Assembly (NCBI GenBank): GCA_004377185.1
Contig: SOIM01000043.1
Location: 1-57,645, forward strand
Reading direction: 5' to 3'
Origin: Methanomassiliicoccales archaeon
Lineage (GTDB): Archaea; Thermoplasmatota; Thermoplasmata; RBG-16-68-12; SOIM01
Length of the DNA stretch: 57,645 bases
Shown here: positions 19,068 through 28,491 of the stretch, one piece after another
Numbering within the stretch: the stretch's first letter is position 1
How the letters are laid out: each line of letters opens with the position of its first letter
Made by a program: the position numbers and the translations under genes
Notes under the pieces: generated by a model
Seen by the model: the letters and a program-made list of their open reading frames with translations, nothing else
The model's database searches: none
Told to the model about the DNA's origin: nothing

Positions 19068-19277
19068 ATGCCCAGAGAAAGCATTCCTGCAGAAGTTGTG
19101 GAAGTCATCGGAAGAACGGGTATGACAGGCGAAGCCGTCCAAGTCAAGGTGAGAGTTCTGGACGGAAGGGACAAGGGGAGAATCATTACCCGGAACATCA
19201 AGGGCGCAGTACAATTGGGGGACGTCCTGATGCTTCGAGAGACCTCAAGAGAGGCGAGGAAGCTTTCGATCAGGTAG
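19068..19277 (+). CDS. rps28e: Ribosomal protein S28e
   Basis: 69-residue small-subunit protein with an OB-like fold. It has the characteristic [24 protein letters not shown] segment and the conserved C-terminus [11 protein letters not shown]. Five bases separate it from the L7Ae stop; GAGGTAG immediately before the ATG serves as binding site. Translational coupling with L7Ae is likely. Confidence 0.97.
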   Translation: MPRESIPAEVVEVIGRTGMTGEAVQVKVRVLDGRDKGRIITRNIKGAVQLGDVLMLRETSREARKLSIR

Positions 19278-19286
19278 GTTATCCAA

Positions 19287-19592
19287 ATGATGGAGAGGCG
19301 GACCTGCTCTTTTTGCGGAAATGAGATAGAGCCTGGAACAGGCAAGATGTACATCAAGAAGGACGGGACAGTCTACTACTTCTGCAAGAGCAAATGCCAA
19401 AAGAACCTGCTACACCTCAAGAGGGTTCCTCACCGAATCGAGTGGACCTCAAGATATGCGGAGATGAAGTCGGTCAGACTCGCCCCGGAGAGGGAGAAGA
19501 AGGCGGCCAGGAAGAAAAAGGCGGCAAAGAAGGCGGTGAAGAAGACCGGCACCAAGAAGGCAAAGAAACCGTCTTCCAAGAAGAAAGAGTGA
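19287..19592 (+). CDS. rpl24e: Ribosomal protein L24e with Lys/Ala-rich tail
   Basis: Zinc-binding large-subunit protein. The four zinc ligands are Cys7, Cys10 (CSFCG) and Cys33, Cys37 (FCKSKC), followed by the conserved [16 protein letters not shown]. The core ends near residue 66. The remaining about 35 residues are almost wholly Lys and Ala with some Arg, Thr and Ser, longer than many archaeal L24e proteins, which often stop soon after the core. Two ATG codons stand side by side at the start (19287 and 19290). Confidence 0.96.
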   Translation: MMERRTCSFCGNEIEPGTGKMYIKKDGTVYYFCKSKCQKNLLHLKRVPHRIEWTSRYAEMKSVRLAPEREKKAARKKKAAKKAVKKTGTKKAKKPSSKKKE

Positions 19593-19596
19593 TTCA

Positions 19597-20055
19597 ATGA
19601 CAAAAGAGAGGACATTCGCCCTCGTCAAACCCGACGGAGTGCAGAGAGGACTGATCGGGGAGGTTCTGTCCCGTTTCGAAAGGAAGGGATTGAAGGTTGT
19701 GGCGATGAAGTTACTCGTTGTCACCGAAGATCTCGCCAAGTCATACTATTCGGAACACATCGGAAAGGCCTTCTTCGAGCCCCTGATACGATACATCACA
19801 TCCGGACCTTCAGTCGCAATGGTGCTGGAAGGGGACGAGGCCGTTGCGGTCGTGAGGAAGATGATGGGCAAGACGAGCCCGATAGAGGCCGACCCTGGTA
19901 CGATAAGGGGAGACTTTGGATTGCACATAGGCAGGAACATTATCCATGGATCCGATTCACTCACGTCCGCGGAGAGGGAGATGTCACTGTTCTTCAGCAG
20001 CGATGAGATCGTGGATTTCGAGAGAACGGACGAGCAGTGGCTGTACGGTGAGTGA
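19597..20055 (+). CDS. ndk: Nucleoside diphosphate kinase
   Basis: 152 residues; transfers the gamma phosphate between nucleoside triphosphates and diphosphates through a phosphohistidine. The active His117 lies in NIIHGSDS; Lys11 and the [15 protein letters not shown] start are typical, as is the REMSLFF end. It follows L24e by 4 bases in the classic archaeal cluster that supplies GTP for translation next to ribosomal proteins and aIF5B. Confidence 0.97.
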   Translation: MTKERTFALVKPDGVQRGLIGEVLSRFERKGLKVVAMKLLVVTEDLAKSYYSEHIGKAFFEPLIRYITSGPSVAMVLEGDEAVAVVRKMMGKTSPIEADPGTIRGDFGLHIGRNIIHGSDSLTSAEREMSLFFSSDEIVDFERTDEQWLYGE

Positions 20056-20097
20056 CTCAGCAATATTCTAATATCAATTTCTTGATAGTGATTCTGT

Positions 20098-21843
20098 ATG
20101 ATTAGACAGCCGATAGTCAGCGTGCTGGGTCATGTAGACCACGGCAAAACCACAATCCTGGATGCTATCAGAGGAACTGCGGTTGTCTCTCGAGAAGCGG
20201 GAGCCATTACGCAGCACATAGGGGCCACAGAGGTACCTTTGGAGACTATCCTGGAAATGTGCAAGAAACTGGTCGGCAAGAGGAGATTCAAGATTCCTGG
20301 TCTGCTTTTTATCGATACCCCAGGACATCATTCCTTCGTCACGCTGAGAGCAAGAGGTGGTGCTCTCGCGGACCTTGCTCTGTTGGTGGTTGACATCAAC
20401 GAGGGGTTCATGCCACAGACCATCGAGTCCCTGAACATACTGAAGAGGTTCAAAACTCCCTTCATAATCGTCGCGAACAAGATAGACCGAATAATGGGAT
20501 GGAGAAGGGTCAAGAACGTCACGTTCCTGGAGGCGCTGGAGAAACAGCCAGATTCCGCGAAGGAAAGATTGGAGGAGCTACTCTACGAGTTGGTTGGGAA
20601 ACTCTACGAACTTGGGCTGCCGGGGGATCGGTACGACAAGATATCGGACTTCACCGCCAACGTAGGGATCGTGCCAGTCAGTGCAAAATACAATCAAGGG
20701 ATTCCTGATGCTCTCCTGATCCTGATAGGTCTCGCACAAAGATATCTGAAGGAGGATCTGAAGACGGAGGAGGGCCCGGCAGAGGGAACTGTGCTGGAAG
20801 TCAAGGAAGAGAAGGGACTCGGCCCCACGGTCGATGCGATAATATTCAAGGGCACAATCCAAAAGGGCGACACGATGGTTCTTGGAAGCAAAGGGGAGCC
20901 CATAGTGACCAAGGTCAGGGCGCTGCTCAAACCAAAACCTCTTGACGAAATCAGGGACCCCGAAGACAGGTTCAACTCTGTTGACAGTGTCAGCGCTGCA
21001 GCTGGGATCAAGATCTCCGCAAGTGATTTGGAGAATGCGGTCGCAGGCGCACCCATCATTGTTGTCGAGAAGGATGTCCAGCAGGCCAAGGACAGGGTCA
21101 TAGAAGAGACTTCAGTGGAGATAGAGACTGATGAGGATGGTGTGATCGCAAAGGCGGACGCGATAGGATCCCTCGAGGCCCTGGCATACGAACTGAAGCG
21201 GGCGGAGATACCTTTGAAGTCGGCAAGGGTGGGAGATGTTTCCCGAAGGGACGTGGTGGACGCGGCAACGATCAGAAAACCTCTCAACAAGGTTATTCTG
21301 GCCTTCAATGTGAACATACTCCCTGACGCAAAGGAGGAAATGAGGATTTCAGGTGCCCATGTCATTCAAGATAGGGTTGTATACAAGTTGGTTGAGGACT
21401 ACCAGGCTTGGGTGGATGAGAAGAAGAGGGGAATAGAGGCCGAGAAGAGAATGGAGATAACCTATCCCGGGAAGATCCTGCTATTGCCTGACTGTTGCTT
21501 CCGAGTGTCAAAGCCAGCCATATTTGGCGCAAGGGTTCTTGCAGGAAGAATCAGACCTGGTCAGCGGCTTCTCAGAGAAGATGGGAGAGTCCTGGGAAAA
21601 ATCAAGAGCGTCCAATCCGAGAAACAGAGTTTGAAAGAAGCGATTGTAGGGTCCGAGGTTGCCATTGCTGTCGAAGGCATCACGTACGGAAGGCAGGTGG
21701 ACGTGGGGGATGTTCTGTACATAGATTTGCCGGAATCTCATGCAAGGGCACTTGACAAGGTTGAATTGAACCCAGATGAGAACGAGGTTCTGGAGAAGGT
21801 CAGGGAAATCAAGAGAACACAGGATCCTTTCTGGGGGATGTAG
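20098..21843 (+). CDS. infB: Translation initiation factor aIF5B (IF-2 family)
   Basis: 581-residue GTPase that promotes subunit joining during initiation. G1 GHVDHGKTT (11-19), switch I AGAITQHIGAT, G3 DTPGHHSF and G4 ANKIDR are all present, followed by domain II and the two C-terminal domains typical of the archaeal/eukaryotic form. It has no bacterial-type N-terminal extension and no intein, though inteins are known at this site in other archaea. No clear Shine-Dalgarno precedes the ATG; a TATA-like ATATCAATT stretch nearby may allow independent leaderless transcription. The next small gene overlaps its stop region. Confidence 0.97.
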   Translation: MIRQPIVSVLGHVDHGKTTILDAIRGTAVVSREAGAITQHIGATEVPLETILEMCKKLVGKRRFKIPGLLFIDTPGHHSFVTLRARGGALADLALLVVDINEGFMPQTIESLNILKRFKTPFIIVANKIDRIMGWRRVKNVTFLEALEKQPDSAKERLEELLYELVGKLYELGLPGDRYDKISDFTANVGIVPVSAKYNQGIPDALLILIGLAQRYLKEDLKTEEGPAEGTVLEVKEEKGLGPTVDAIIFKGTIQKGDTMVLGSKGEPIVTKVRALLKPKPLDEIRDPEDRFNSVDSVSAAAGIKISASDLENAVAGAPIIVVEKDVQQAKDRVIEETSVEIETDEDGVIAKADAIGSLEALAYELKRAEIPLKSARVGDVSRRDVVDAATIRKPLNKVILAFNVNILPDAKEEMRISGAHVIQDRVVYKLVEDYQAWVDEKKRGIEAEKRMEITYPGKILLLPDCCFRVSKPAIFGARVLAGRIRPGQRLLREDGRVLGKIKSVQSEKQSLKEAIVGSEVAIAVEGITYGRQVDVGDVLYIDLPESHARALDKVELNPDENEVLEKVREIKRTQDPFWGM

Positions 21844-21844
21844 T

Positions 21845-22006
21845 CTGGAAGTTGTCGATCTCAAGTGCAAGGACTGCGACAAATGGTATGGGGCGGAGGA
21901 CGATGAGTTCGGACCCTGTATGATCAAACATATGCGAGGGGGCAAGAAGTATCTCACCCACGGTATGCATATCTGCGACGAGGAGGAAGGCAGGGTCGGA
22001 GGCTGA
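21845..22006 (+). CDS. Small Cys-rich protein following aIF5B
   Basis: About 53 residues. CKDCDKWYGAEDDEFGPC followed by a Cys near the C-terminus suggests a compact metal site (four Cys plus nearby His). The start is unresolved. The coding-like part begins at a CTG (21845) two bases after the aIF5B stop, and the only in-frame ATG is at 21776, inside aIF5B. The residues between look like a shadow of aIF5B. Either a non-standard start or a long overlap is needed. Its stop is 5 bases before the GNAT gene, so it is embedded in the transcript. Function unknown. Confidence 0.65.
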   Translation: MEVVDLKCKDCDKWYGAEDDEFGPCMIKHMRGGKKYLTHGMHICDEEEGRVGG

Positions 22007-22011
22007 CCAGA

Positions 22012-22851
22012 TTGGAAATTCGAGTGATGAAGGCTGAGGACATACCTTTTGCGGTCGATATCACGGACGAAGAGGGATGGGGCTACATGGAGGAGGACTT
22101 TCAGAGGTTGATCGACCTCGAACCCAACGGGTGTTTTGTCGCAATCGACCAGGACGACAGAGTGGGGATGCTCACGACGACCAGCTATGGTGACATTGGG
22201 TGGATAGGTAACGTGGTGGTTGGGTCGAAGCGAAGGCAGGCGAGAATTGGGACAGAAATGGTCATGCATGCCGTGGAGTACCTGAAGGGCAAATCGGTCA
22301 GAAACATAGGGCTCTACTCTTATCTGGACGCAGTCTCTTTTTACGAAAGGATGGGTTTCCAGGAAAGCTTCAGAGTTGCTCGGTTCTTTACATTTGCAAA
22401 AGCTTCGGAAGTGAAAGGAACCGAGGTGGTTACACGGGGCGTATTGCCTCAAGTTGCTGACTTTGATCGGAAGCACTTCCCAGGAGACCGGAGCCAGCTG
22501 TTGGACAAGATGTTGGAGGATTTTCCAGAACTCTTTTTCTATGTGGAAGAGGATCACATCCTGGGCTACATACTAGGGTTCTGTTCCCCAAAAGCTTGCG
22601 AAATCGGTCCCTGGGTGTGTGACCTTAATAGACCAGAAATCGCTGAGAACCTGCTGAGGGACTGCCTCACATCCCTTGAGAACACACAATCGGCAATTGC
22701 CGTCCCTGTGGACAATGAATCTGCCATGCGAATCGTGAGAAGGCAGGGATTCCTCGAGGAATTCCAGGTCTCTGCAATGCTCTTCGAGTCTCAACATCAT
22801 AAGATGAATCTGAACGCGATCTTTGGAATCGGCGCACTTGAGAAAGGGTAG
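22012..22851 (+). CDS. GNAT acetyltransferase with tandem domains
   Basis: 279 residues. TTG start with GGAGG 9 bases upstream. The N-terminal GNAT domain (1-130) has the acetyl-CoA pyrophosphate loop in RRQARIGTEMV and the SYLDAVSFYERMGF beta-bulge. The C-terminal half (about 140-265) resembles the Acetyltransf_18 domain, ending VDNESAMRIVRRQGFLEE, and has no complete acetyl-CoA loop. It probably shapes the substrate site. Target unknown. It lies downstream of aIF5B in the same direction and is likely co-transcribed. Confidence 0.85.
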   Translation: MEIRVMKAEDIPFAVDITDEEGWGYMEEDFQRLIDLEPNGCFVAIDQDDRVGMLTTTSYGDIGWIGNVVVGSKRRQARIGTEMVMHAVEYLKGKSVRNIGLYSYLDAVSFYERMGFQESFRVARFFTFAKASEVKGTEVVTRGVLPQVADFDRKHFPGDRSQLLDKMLEDFPELFFYVEEDHILGYILGFCSPKACEIGPWVCDLNRPEIAENLLRDCLTSLENTQSAIAVPVDNESAMRIVRRQGFLEEFQVSAMLFESQHHKMNLNAIFGIGALEKG

Positions 22852-22974
22852 CTCGTCCGGTTGATGCTTTCTTATGTTGCTATTTCCTCTCTCTGGAGAC
22901 GATTCTCAAAATTGATACCTTCCCAACAAGATTTATTAGACGTCATATCGTCTGAACCGCCGGGAAGGGATAAG

Positions 22975-23673
22975 ATGGTGGCTACCAAGCGGATCAAGAC
23001 ATACATCCGGGGCCTAGATGAACATCTCCAAGGTGGCATTCCCCTTGGTCATACTGTTTTGATAGCGGGGAAACCTGGAACCATGAAAAGCTCTGTTGCG
23101 TACAACGTGTTGTACCACAATGCCAAGGAAGAGAACAAAAGCGGCGTGTATGTGACCCTAGAGCAGTCCAGGGACTCCGTGGTCGACAGCATGGCGGGAC
23201 TGGGGATGGAACTCGATGGCATCGATGAGCGATTGAGCGTTCTTGACCTATCGATGATTCGAAAGAAACTCAAGCAATTGAGCAAGCAGTCCTGGATTGA
23301 AGTTTTCAAGATGTACGTTAACAACCTGAAGGGCAGCATGGACGTAGACTTACTTGTACTGGACTCCCTTCCTGTCCTTCAAGTGATGGCGAAGTTCGAG
23401 GATCCCAGGGACGACCTCTTTAGATTCTTTGAATGGCTAAGGGAATTGGGAATAACGTCTTTCCTGATTGCGGAAATGGATCAGGATGGGAACAAGTTTT
23501 GCGCACACGGTGAGGATTTCCTTTCGGACGGAATCATGCATCTGGACCTGAGAAGGGACGACCGAGTGGTGAACCTGTTCCTGAGCATAGTGAAAATGAG
23601 GAAGACGGCCCACAAGAGAGGCTACTTCCCTCTGATTTTTGATGAAGGCGGCTTCGAAGTCGTAACTCACTAG
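22975..23673 (+). CDS. KaiC/RadA-like single-domain ATPase
   Basis: 232 residues from the ATG at 22975; a TATA-like TTTATTAG at about 22931-22938 and a GGAAGGGA binding site support this start over the open frame from 22861. It begins with IKTYIRGLDEHLQGGIP, the signature entry to KaiC-type RecA domains. Walker A is GKPGTMKSS, the catalytic Glu is in VTLEQSRD, and Walker B is DLLVLDSL. No second KaiC domain, DNA-binding domain or sensor is attached. Archaeal single KaiC-like ATPases act in signalling or motility, but nothing here shows which. It converges with the site-2 protease gene, sharing four bases. Confidence 0.8.
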   Translation: MVATKRIKTYIRGLDEHLQGGIPLGHTVLIAGKPGTMKSSVAYNVLYHNAKEENKSGVYVTLEQSRDSVVDSMAGLGMELDGIDERLSVLDLSMIRKKLKQLSKQSWIEVFKMYVNNLKGSMDVDLLVLDSLPVLQVMAKFEDPRDDLFRFFEWLRELGITSFLIAEMDQDGNKFCAHGEDFLSDGIMHLDLRRDDRVVNLFLSIVKMRKTAHKRGYFPLIFDEGGFEVVTH

Positions 23674-25013
23674 AATATTCGAGGACCAATGAGCTGCCAC
23701 AGTATGAGAGCTAGAATGAAGAAGGCCAGGAAGTAGGAGACATTTCTGACTATGATCTCCCTTCTCTCAGGCTTCATATCCTTCTTGAAACGGCTCAGGA
23801 AAGTATCCAGTCCGTCCCTGAAGACATAGCCTCCGTCAAGCGGAACGGCCGGAAGCGCATTTGTTAGACCGAGCATTAGGTTGATCCAGAACACCCAATA
23901 GAAGGAGTTCGCCAAGACCCAGAAAGCGGGCTCGGGAAGGCCGGCCATGATGCCTTCCGGCTGATAGAAATCCGTGTAGGGTTTCTCTATGGGGGAAAGA
24001 CCGCGTATGGGCAGAGTGATGTAAACCAGGAGTGAGTACATCGTGTCCTCCAACGAATCTGGATAGAGGGTCGGATAGTAAATCTGTTTTCCAGTTCCCG
24101 TGTAGATGGTGTAGACTCCCAGCAGGCCCTGGGTTTGGTTGTCTCTGCTCGTCAATTCCACTTCCCTTTCGAGGACTTGACCGTTGTGGAATATGGTCAG
24201 GCTCACATTACGGCCGGGTTCCGTCGTCAGCATCAACAACCCGAAAGCGGTGGAATTGTTCAGAATCGTGACGCTACCGTTGTACTCAACGGAGGTGATT
24301 ATCATTCCAGGTTCCAGGCTTGCATTGGCAGCCGGGGTCTCAGAGATTACTCCGATAATGCCATTGCCTATGGCCTTCGGTTGGGCGCTATCAACGAACA
24401 CTTGAGTGAATATGAGAGAGCAGATGAGGGCCACGATTATGTTTGTGGTGGGTCCGGCCGCAAAAAGACGACTGCGCTTCCTTTTGTTCATCACCGTCAG
24501 CTCTTCCTCGTTCGGCTCGACAAATGCACCGATGGGGAGTACGAATAACACCACGCCGAGGGATTCAATCTTTGCTTTTGCCAGTCTGGTAAGAACCCCA
24601 TGCGAGAACTCGTGAACCACCATCGCGATTACGAGACCCAAAATCCCGTACCAGATCGGTATGAAGGGGTTCAGCCCGGGGATTCCTAGAATCATCTCAG
24701 GTCTTGGGGCCCTCCCCTCAGGGATGTTCATCACCAAGGTGGCCACCCAAATCAAAACAACGAGGAAAGTGAACATGATGATGAGGGTCAAAACAATGGA
24801 GAAATCGCCATAGATCTTCCAGAATCTTTTGGGCCTGGAAAGCCAGTCAATGAATCTCTTTCCCCTTTCTGTTTTCCAAAGTAGGAAAGGACCCGAGAGT
24901 GCAAAAGGGGTACCTTCAAGAATTTTCTTCTTGTGAAGAACGTACATTATGATAATCCATATCGAGATTACCAGGACAAAGATGAAAAGCGGATTGAGAA
25001 GGATGGAGGACAT
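23670..25013 (-). CDS. Site-2 protease family membrane metalloprotease (M50) with PDZ domain
   Basis: 447-residue intramembrane zinc peptidase. Several membrane spans; the first zinc motif is HEFSH, in MVVHEFSHGVL, and the second is NALPAVPLDGG, with Asp as third ligand. Between them sits a PDZ-like segment (GIIGVISETPAANASLEPGMIITSV). Such proteases cleave membrane-spanning segments to release regulators. Substrate not evident. The gene overlaps the convergent KaiC-like gene by 4 bases at the palindrome CTAG. Confidence 0.9.
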   Translation of the reverse strand: MSSILLNPLFIFVLVISIWIIIMYVLHKKKILEGTPFALSGPFLLWKTERGKRFIDWLSRPKRFWKIYGDFSIVLTLIIMFTFLVVLIWVATLVMNIPEGRAPRPEMILGIPGLNPFIPIWYGILGLVIAMVVHEFSHGVLTRLAKAKIESLGVVLFVLPIGAFVEPNEEELTVMNKRKRSRLFAAGPTTNIIVALICSLIFTQVFVDSAQPKAIGNGIIGVISETPAANASLEPGMIITSVEYNGSVTILNNSTAFGLLMLTTEPGRNVSLTIFHNGQVLEREVELTSRDNQTQGLLGVYTIYTGTGKQIYYPTLYPDSLEDTMYSLLVYITLPIRGLSPIEKPYTDFYQPEGIMAGLPEPAFWVLANSFYWVFWINLMLGLTNALPAVPLDGGYVFRDGLDTFLSRFKKDMKPERREIIVRNVSYFLAFFILALILWQLIGPRIF

Positions 25014-25051
25014 AACACCTTAAGAAAACCCATGGCGTATATTAAGATTGC

Positions 25052-25468
25052 TCACAGGTTCCTGCTCCAAACCTCTTCTGAAATGCTGCTGTAGAGGAGC
25101 TCGTGGTCTATCGCGCCTTCTTCCTCTTCTGCGTGGGCCAATTCCTTGATACGGTCCGTCTTGAGAACCCAGTAGTGGATTCGCCAGAGTTTCCCCCTTT
25201 TCAGATGGATTTCCTCCTGCCTGGTGGTAAGCAGACCCTCTTCTTCCAGCATGTAGAACACATCCCTGTCCTTCACTTCCAAGCGATTGTCGACAACTTC
25301 TTCCCCGAAACCGAAGAAAGATATCAGGTACTCTGCCAGGGACACAATCTCCTTCTCGGGCAGACCCTTCTTACCCAGGGTCTTTCTCATCGCCTCTTTC
25401 AGTTCTTCCAGGGTCACTACGGGCACTCTATCTCCGAACAAAAGAGGTCGGGCTTCGAGATTAAACAT
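25052..25468 (-). CDS. DUF6015-type archaeal protein
   Basis: 138 residues. I recognise the pattern VVTLEELKEAMRKTLGKKGL...SLAEYLISFFGFGEEVVDNRL...DVFYMLEEEGLL as a family common in Thermoplasmata and methanogen relatives, annotated DUF6015. The helical spacing and the DVFYMLEEEGLLTTRQEE strand-turn look like a winged helix, so a regulatory role is possible but inferred. Weak AGGT binding site before the ATG. Transcribed divergently from CutA with a 48-base shared promoter region. Confidence 0.75.
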   Translation of the reverse strand: MFNLEARPLLFGDRVPVVTLEELKEAMRKTLGKKGLPEKEIVSLAEYLISFFGFGEEVVDNRLEVKDRDVFYMLEEEGLLTTRQEEIHLKRGKLWRIHYWVLKTDRIKELAHAEEEEGAIDHELLYSSISEEVWSRNL

Positions 25469-25516
25469 ATCGACCTAATTACCAAATGTTATTACCAACT
25501 TTGAGTATTCAAAATC

Positions 25517-25834
25517 ATGTTCTCCATGATATACACCACGACCGATTCGGACCAGGAAGCCGAGAAGATATCGAAAGAATTGTTGGAGAAGAGGCTCGTG
25601 GCCTGTGCGAACATCTTCCCGATAAACTCTCTCTACTGGTGGCAGGGGAAGATAGAGAGGAGCGGGGAAGTTGCGGTCATTTTCAAGACAAGAACGGAAC
25701 TTCTGGACAGTGCCATTGAAGCGATCAGGCAGCTACACAGTTACGAGGTCCCTTGCATTGTCGCGTACGAGATAAGAGCAGGACACCAGGCATATCTGGA
25801 TTGGATAGAAACAGAAACGGGAAAAGAGGGATGA
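25517..25834 (+). CDS. cutA: CutA divalent-cation tolerance-like protein
   Basis: 105 residues, small trimeric ferredoxin-like protein. Family hallmarks: YTTTDSDQEAEKISKELLEKRLVACANIFPINSLYWWQGKIE and the C-terminal YLDWIETET. In bacteria it is linked to copper tolerance, but the molecular role remains unclear and it is present in nearly all kingdoms. A second in-frame ATG is three codons on (25526) and is a possible true start. Confidence 0.95.
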   Translation: MFSMIYTTTDSDQEAEKISKELLEKRLVACANIFPINSLYWWQGKIERSGEVAVIFKTRTELLDSAIEAIRQLHSYEVPCIVAYEIRAGHQAYLDWIETETGKEG

Positions 25835-25840
25835 GATACC

Positions 25841-26656
25841 CTATTTCCTGACAATCATGCCGGCATAGCCGACAACCTCTCTCATCGGGGAGATATCACC
25901 CGACGTGGAGTACTTCAGGAGTTCTGACTTGCTTCCCTGACATGCGATAAGCATTGCCGTGACTGGCCCATAACCGCACATAGAGATGTTCTTTCTGGAA
26001 ACTACGTCAATGAGCCCGCTGGGATCCAACTCGAGGATTCTGTCTATGGCCAACCTGTCCATCTTCTCGGCCGTTTCCTGGGGAACGTAATGAGAGAAAT
26101 CGGTTGAAGCGATTATGACAACATCCTTGCCCTGAATCTCCTTCCCGATGACCCCCCCTACTTCCTTGGCAGTGTCAAGGTCCTGCATTCCCATGCATAC
26201 TGGAACGATCTTCACGTTGGAGGAAATCTGCTGGATGAAGGGCAACTGGACCTCCAGGGAATGCTCGAGTCTGTGAGCGGTTTTATCCTTTGAAATCATC
26301 CCCTTGCAGATGGCGTTTGCCATGTCCTTGTCAACCTGGACGACTCCTGTGGGCATGCTGAAATCCTCTGTGGTCACCGACACCATCGCACCCAACCCAC
26401 TGTGATTGGGGCCTATGATGATGAATGTCTCAGGGAATCCATCCTTTGCAAGTGCAAGGAACACATGAGCTGCGACAGGACCCGAATAGACGAAACCTGC
26501 ATGAGGAGAGACCGCTCCAACAATCGATCTGGGACCCTTCTGGAGCTTCGGAAGCTCTCCTGGGCCAATCGGGCTCTTGTAGCAATTCTCGATTTGCTTC
26601 CTCAATTTCTCGGGATCGCTTGAATAGAATTGTCCTGCAACTGCGGGATACCTCAT
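25841..26656 (-). CDS. MEMO1-family protein (AmmeMemoRadiSam system protein B)
   Basis: 271-residue protein related to LigB-type dioxygenases. Recognised from MRYPAVAGQFY at the start, VSPHAGFVYSGPVAAH, IIGPNHSGLG and ASTDFSHY; the His residues correspond to the conserved metal-site-like positions of the family. It ends the rpoK-eno-rps2 transcript (8 bases after S2), as in many euryarchaea. Its partners in other genomes (an AMMECR1 domain and a radical SAM protein) are not adjacent here. The reaction is unknown. Confidence 0.93.
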   Translation of the reverse strand: MRYPAVAGQFYSSDPEKLRKQIENCYKSPIGPGELPKLQKGPRSIVGAVSPHAGFVYSGPVAAHVFLALAKDGFPETFIIIGPNHSGLGAMVSVTTEDFSMPTGVVQVDKDMANAICKGMISKDKTAHRLEHSLEVQLPFIQQISSNVKIVPVCMGMQDLDTAKEVGGVIGKEIQGKDVVIIASTDFSHYVPQETAEKMDRLAIDRILELDPSGLIDVVSRKNISMCGYGPVTAMLIACQGSKSELLKYSTSGDISPMREVVGYAGMIVRK

Positions 26657-26664
26657 CCGACCAC

Positions 26665-27285
26665 CTAAAGTGAAGCCTCGAAATCCTCCAAGGTCATTGT
26701 GAAGTCTTCTTCTGTCTGGACCTCACTTCGTTCCCTCAACACCTCTCTCGTAAGAAGCCAGTAGACCGTTGCCAAGGCCCTTCTACCTTTGTTGTTGGTG
26801 GGTATTACCAAATCGACGTGGCTCGTTTCGTTGTTGGCATCGCACAATCCTATCACAGGTATCCTCAATTTCATAGCCTCTCTCACTGCCTGCTGATCGG
26901 CTGCAGGGTCCGTCACCACGAGAATCTCGGGCTCTATGTACTCGGGCAGGTTTGGATTCGTGAGGGTACCTGGTACGAACCTTCCTGCAAACACATTTGC
27001 ACCAATCGTTCTGGCGAACAGCTTGGCGGGCTTCTGACCGTACTGCCTGGCTGCGACCACCAGAATCCTCTTCGGATCGTAGTTCGCCAAGAACTTGGCT
27101 GCCAACTTAATCCTTCTATCGGTCTTCTTTATGTCCAGTACGTAAAGGCCGTCCGTCCTGATCTTGTAGATGAACTGTTTCATGTCCGCACTCTTCTGCT
27201 GAGTGCCGATGTGAACACCAGATGTGAGATAGACATCCTCGAGAACGAGCAGTCCTTCCGGCTCTTCTCTCTCCTCGGTTTCCAT
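26665..27285 (-). CDS. rps2: Ribosomal protein S2
   Basis: 206 residues, small-subunit protein. Typical segments are [58 protein letters not shown] and the [27 protein letters not shown] signature. The enolase stop and the S2 start overlap in TAATG, so translation is coupled. Length is normal for archaea, with a short acidic N-terminal extension. Confidence 0.97.
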   Translation of the reverse strand: METEEREEPEGLLVLEDVYLTSGVHIGTQQKSADMKQFIYKIRTDGLYVLDIKKTDRRIKLAAKFLANYDPKRILVVAARQYGQKPAKLFARTIGANVFAGRFVPGTLTNPNLPEYIEPEILVVTDPAADQQAVREAMKLRIPVIGLCDANNETSHVDLVIPTNNKGRRALATVYWLLTREVLRERSEVQTEEDFTMTLEDFEASL

Positions 27286-28490
27286 TAACTATCACCAGCT
27301 TCTATGCTCTCCTCAATCCTAATGAGCTCATTAAGTTTTGCCGTCCTTTCCCCACCTACCGCGCCCGTTTTGATCCCGAGACAGCCAAACGCAACACCCA
27401 GATGTGCAATCGAATCATCATTGGTCTCCCCGGACCTGTGGGAGATAATCATCTGATAGCCACTCTTTCGCGCGAGGTCTACCGTTTCAATCATATCTGT
27501 GACGGTCCCGATTTGATTTGGTTTTATCAGGATTGCGTTGGCCGCCTTCATCTGAACGCCCTTTCGAAGCCTTTCCGTGTTTGTGACAAAGAGATCATCA
27601 CCCACAACTAGGCAATTGTCCCCGACGACCTCCGTCAGGCGTGCGAATCCTTCGAAGTCATCTTCCTGTAAGGGATCCTCCACGCTGTATAACCCGTAAG
27701 ACTCACATAGGTCGGCCACTAACTCAACCTGGCCATCCGGATCAATGGTGCCCTCCCGGTACCTGTAGACCCCATCCCTGAACATCTCGCTCGCCGCCAT
27801 ATCCAGGCATGGTTTGCAGTCAAAGCCGACCGTCTCGGAGATTTCGCTGCAAGACTCCACAAGTATCTCCAGAGCTTCCTCATTCCCGATGCTGGCAAGC
27901 CAGGCACCTTCGTCCCCCTTACCGATCGCGTTGTCAGGATACCGCTCGACAAGCTTCTCCTTCACCCGCTTGTGAACCTTGGAATTGGCAAACACCGATT
28001 CCTGGACAGTGGGGCCAAGGGCAATCGAAAGGAACTCCTGGATATCGGTCCCACCGACTCCGTGAGCACCCCCTCCAATAACGTTTCCCATGGGCCTGGG
28101 TAGCGACTTGGGCAGAATGCCTCCGAGATAGCGCCAAAGAGGGGTCTGATTCGCGTCGGCAGCGGCTCTTGCCAGTGCCAGGGAGGCAGCTATTGCCACA
28201 CTACCACCAATCCGTGAGAAGTTCTCAGTTCCATCGACCTCGTGCAGCCATGTGTCAAAAGCAGCTTGATCCAGACCATCCATTCCTACAATTTTGGGGG
28301 CTATTTCCTTCAGGAAGATCTCCACAGAAGCATCAATCCCCCCTTCTGGAAAAGAGGCCACCTCGTGAATCCCGGTACTGGCACCACTAGGTGCGGCTGA
28401 TATCCCGAACCCCCCTTGAAGGGAAATCTCAACCTCAACAGTTTGATTCCCTCTGCTGTCCAATATCTTCCTTATCTTGGACGCGACCAC
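27285..28490 (-). CDS. eno: Enolase
   Basis: 401-residue glycolytic/gluconeogenic enzyme converting 2-phosphoglycerate to phosphoenolpyruvate. Substrate loop SGASTG, Mg ligands in CLDMA, SVEDPL and VGDDL, catalytic Lys in [10 protein letters not shown], and the SHRSGET and [18 protein letters not shown]-terminal motifs. It starts with GTG one base after the rpoK stop (TGATGTG), so no separate promoter is needed. Somewhat shorter than many archaeal enolases. Confidence 0.97.
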   Translation of the reverse strand: MVASKIRKILDSRGNQTVEVEISLQGGFGISAAPSGASTGIHEVASFPEGGIDASVEIFLKEIAPKIVGMDGLDQAAFDTWLHEVDGTENFSRIGGSVAIAASLALARAAADANQTPLWRYLGGILPKSLPRPMGNVIGGGAHGVGGTDIQEFLSIALGPTVQESVFANSKVHKRVKEKLVERYPDNAIGKGDEGAWLASIGNEEALEILVESCSEISETVGFDCKPCLDMAASEMFRDGVYRYREGTIDPDGQVELVADLCESYGLYSVEDPLQEDDFEGFARLTEVVGDNCLVVGDDLFVTNTERLRKGVQMKAANAILIKPNQIGTVTDMIETVDLARKSGYQMIISHRSGETNDDSIAHLGVAFGCLGIKTGAVGGERTAKLNELIRIEESIEAGDS

Positions 28491-28491
28491 A

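Noticed and set aside
20098..21843. An intein in aIF5B
   Set aside because: The G1-G3 region is continuous and the length is that of an intein-free archaeal protein.
21508..22557. A 349-codon minus-strand frame
   Set aside because: It lies opposite the end of aIF5B, the Cys-rich gene and the GNAT gene, all of which have family motifs; its own sequence is rich in His, Pro and Ser and looks like an antisense shadow.
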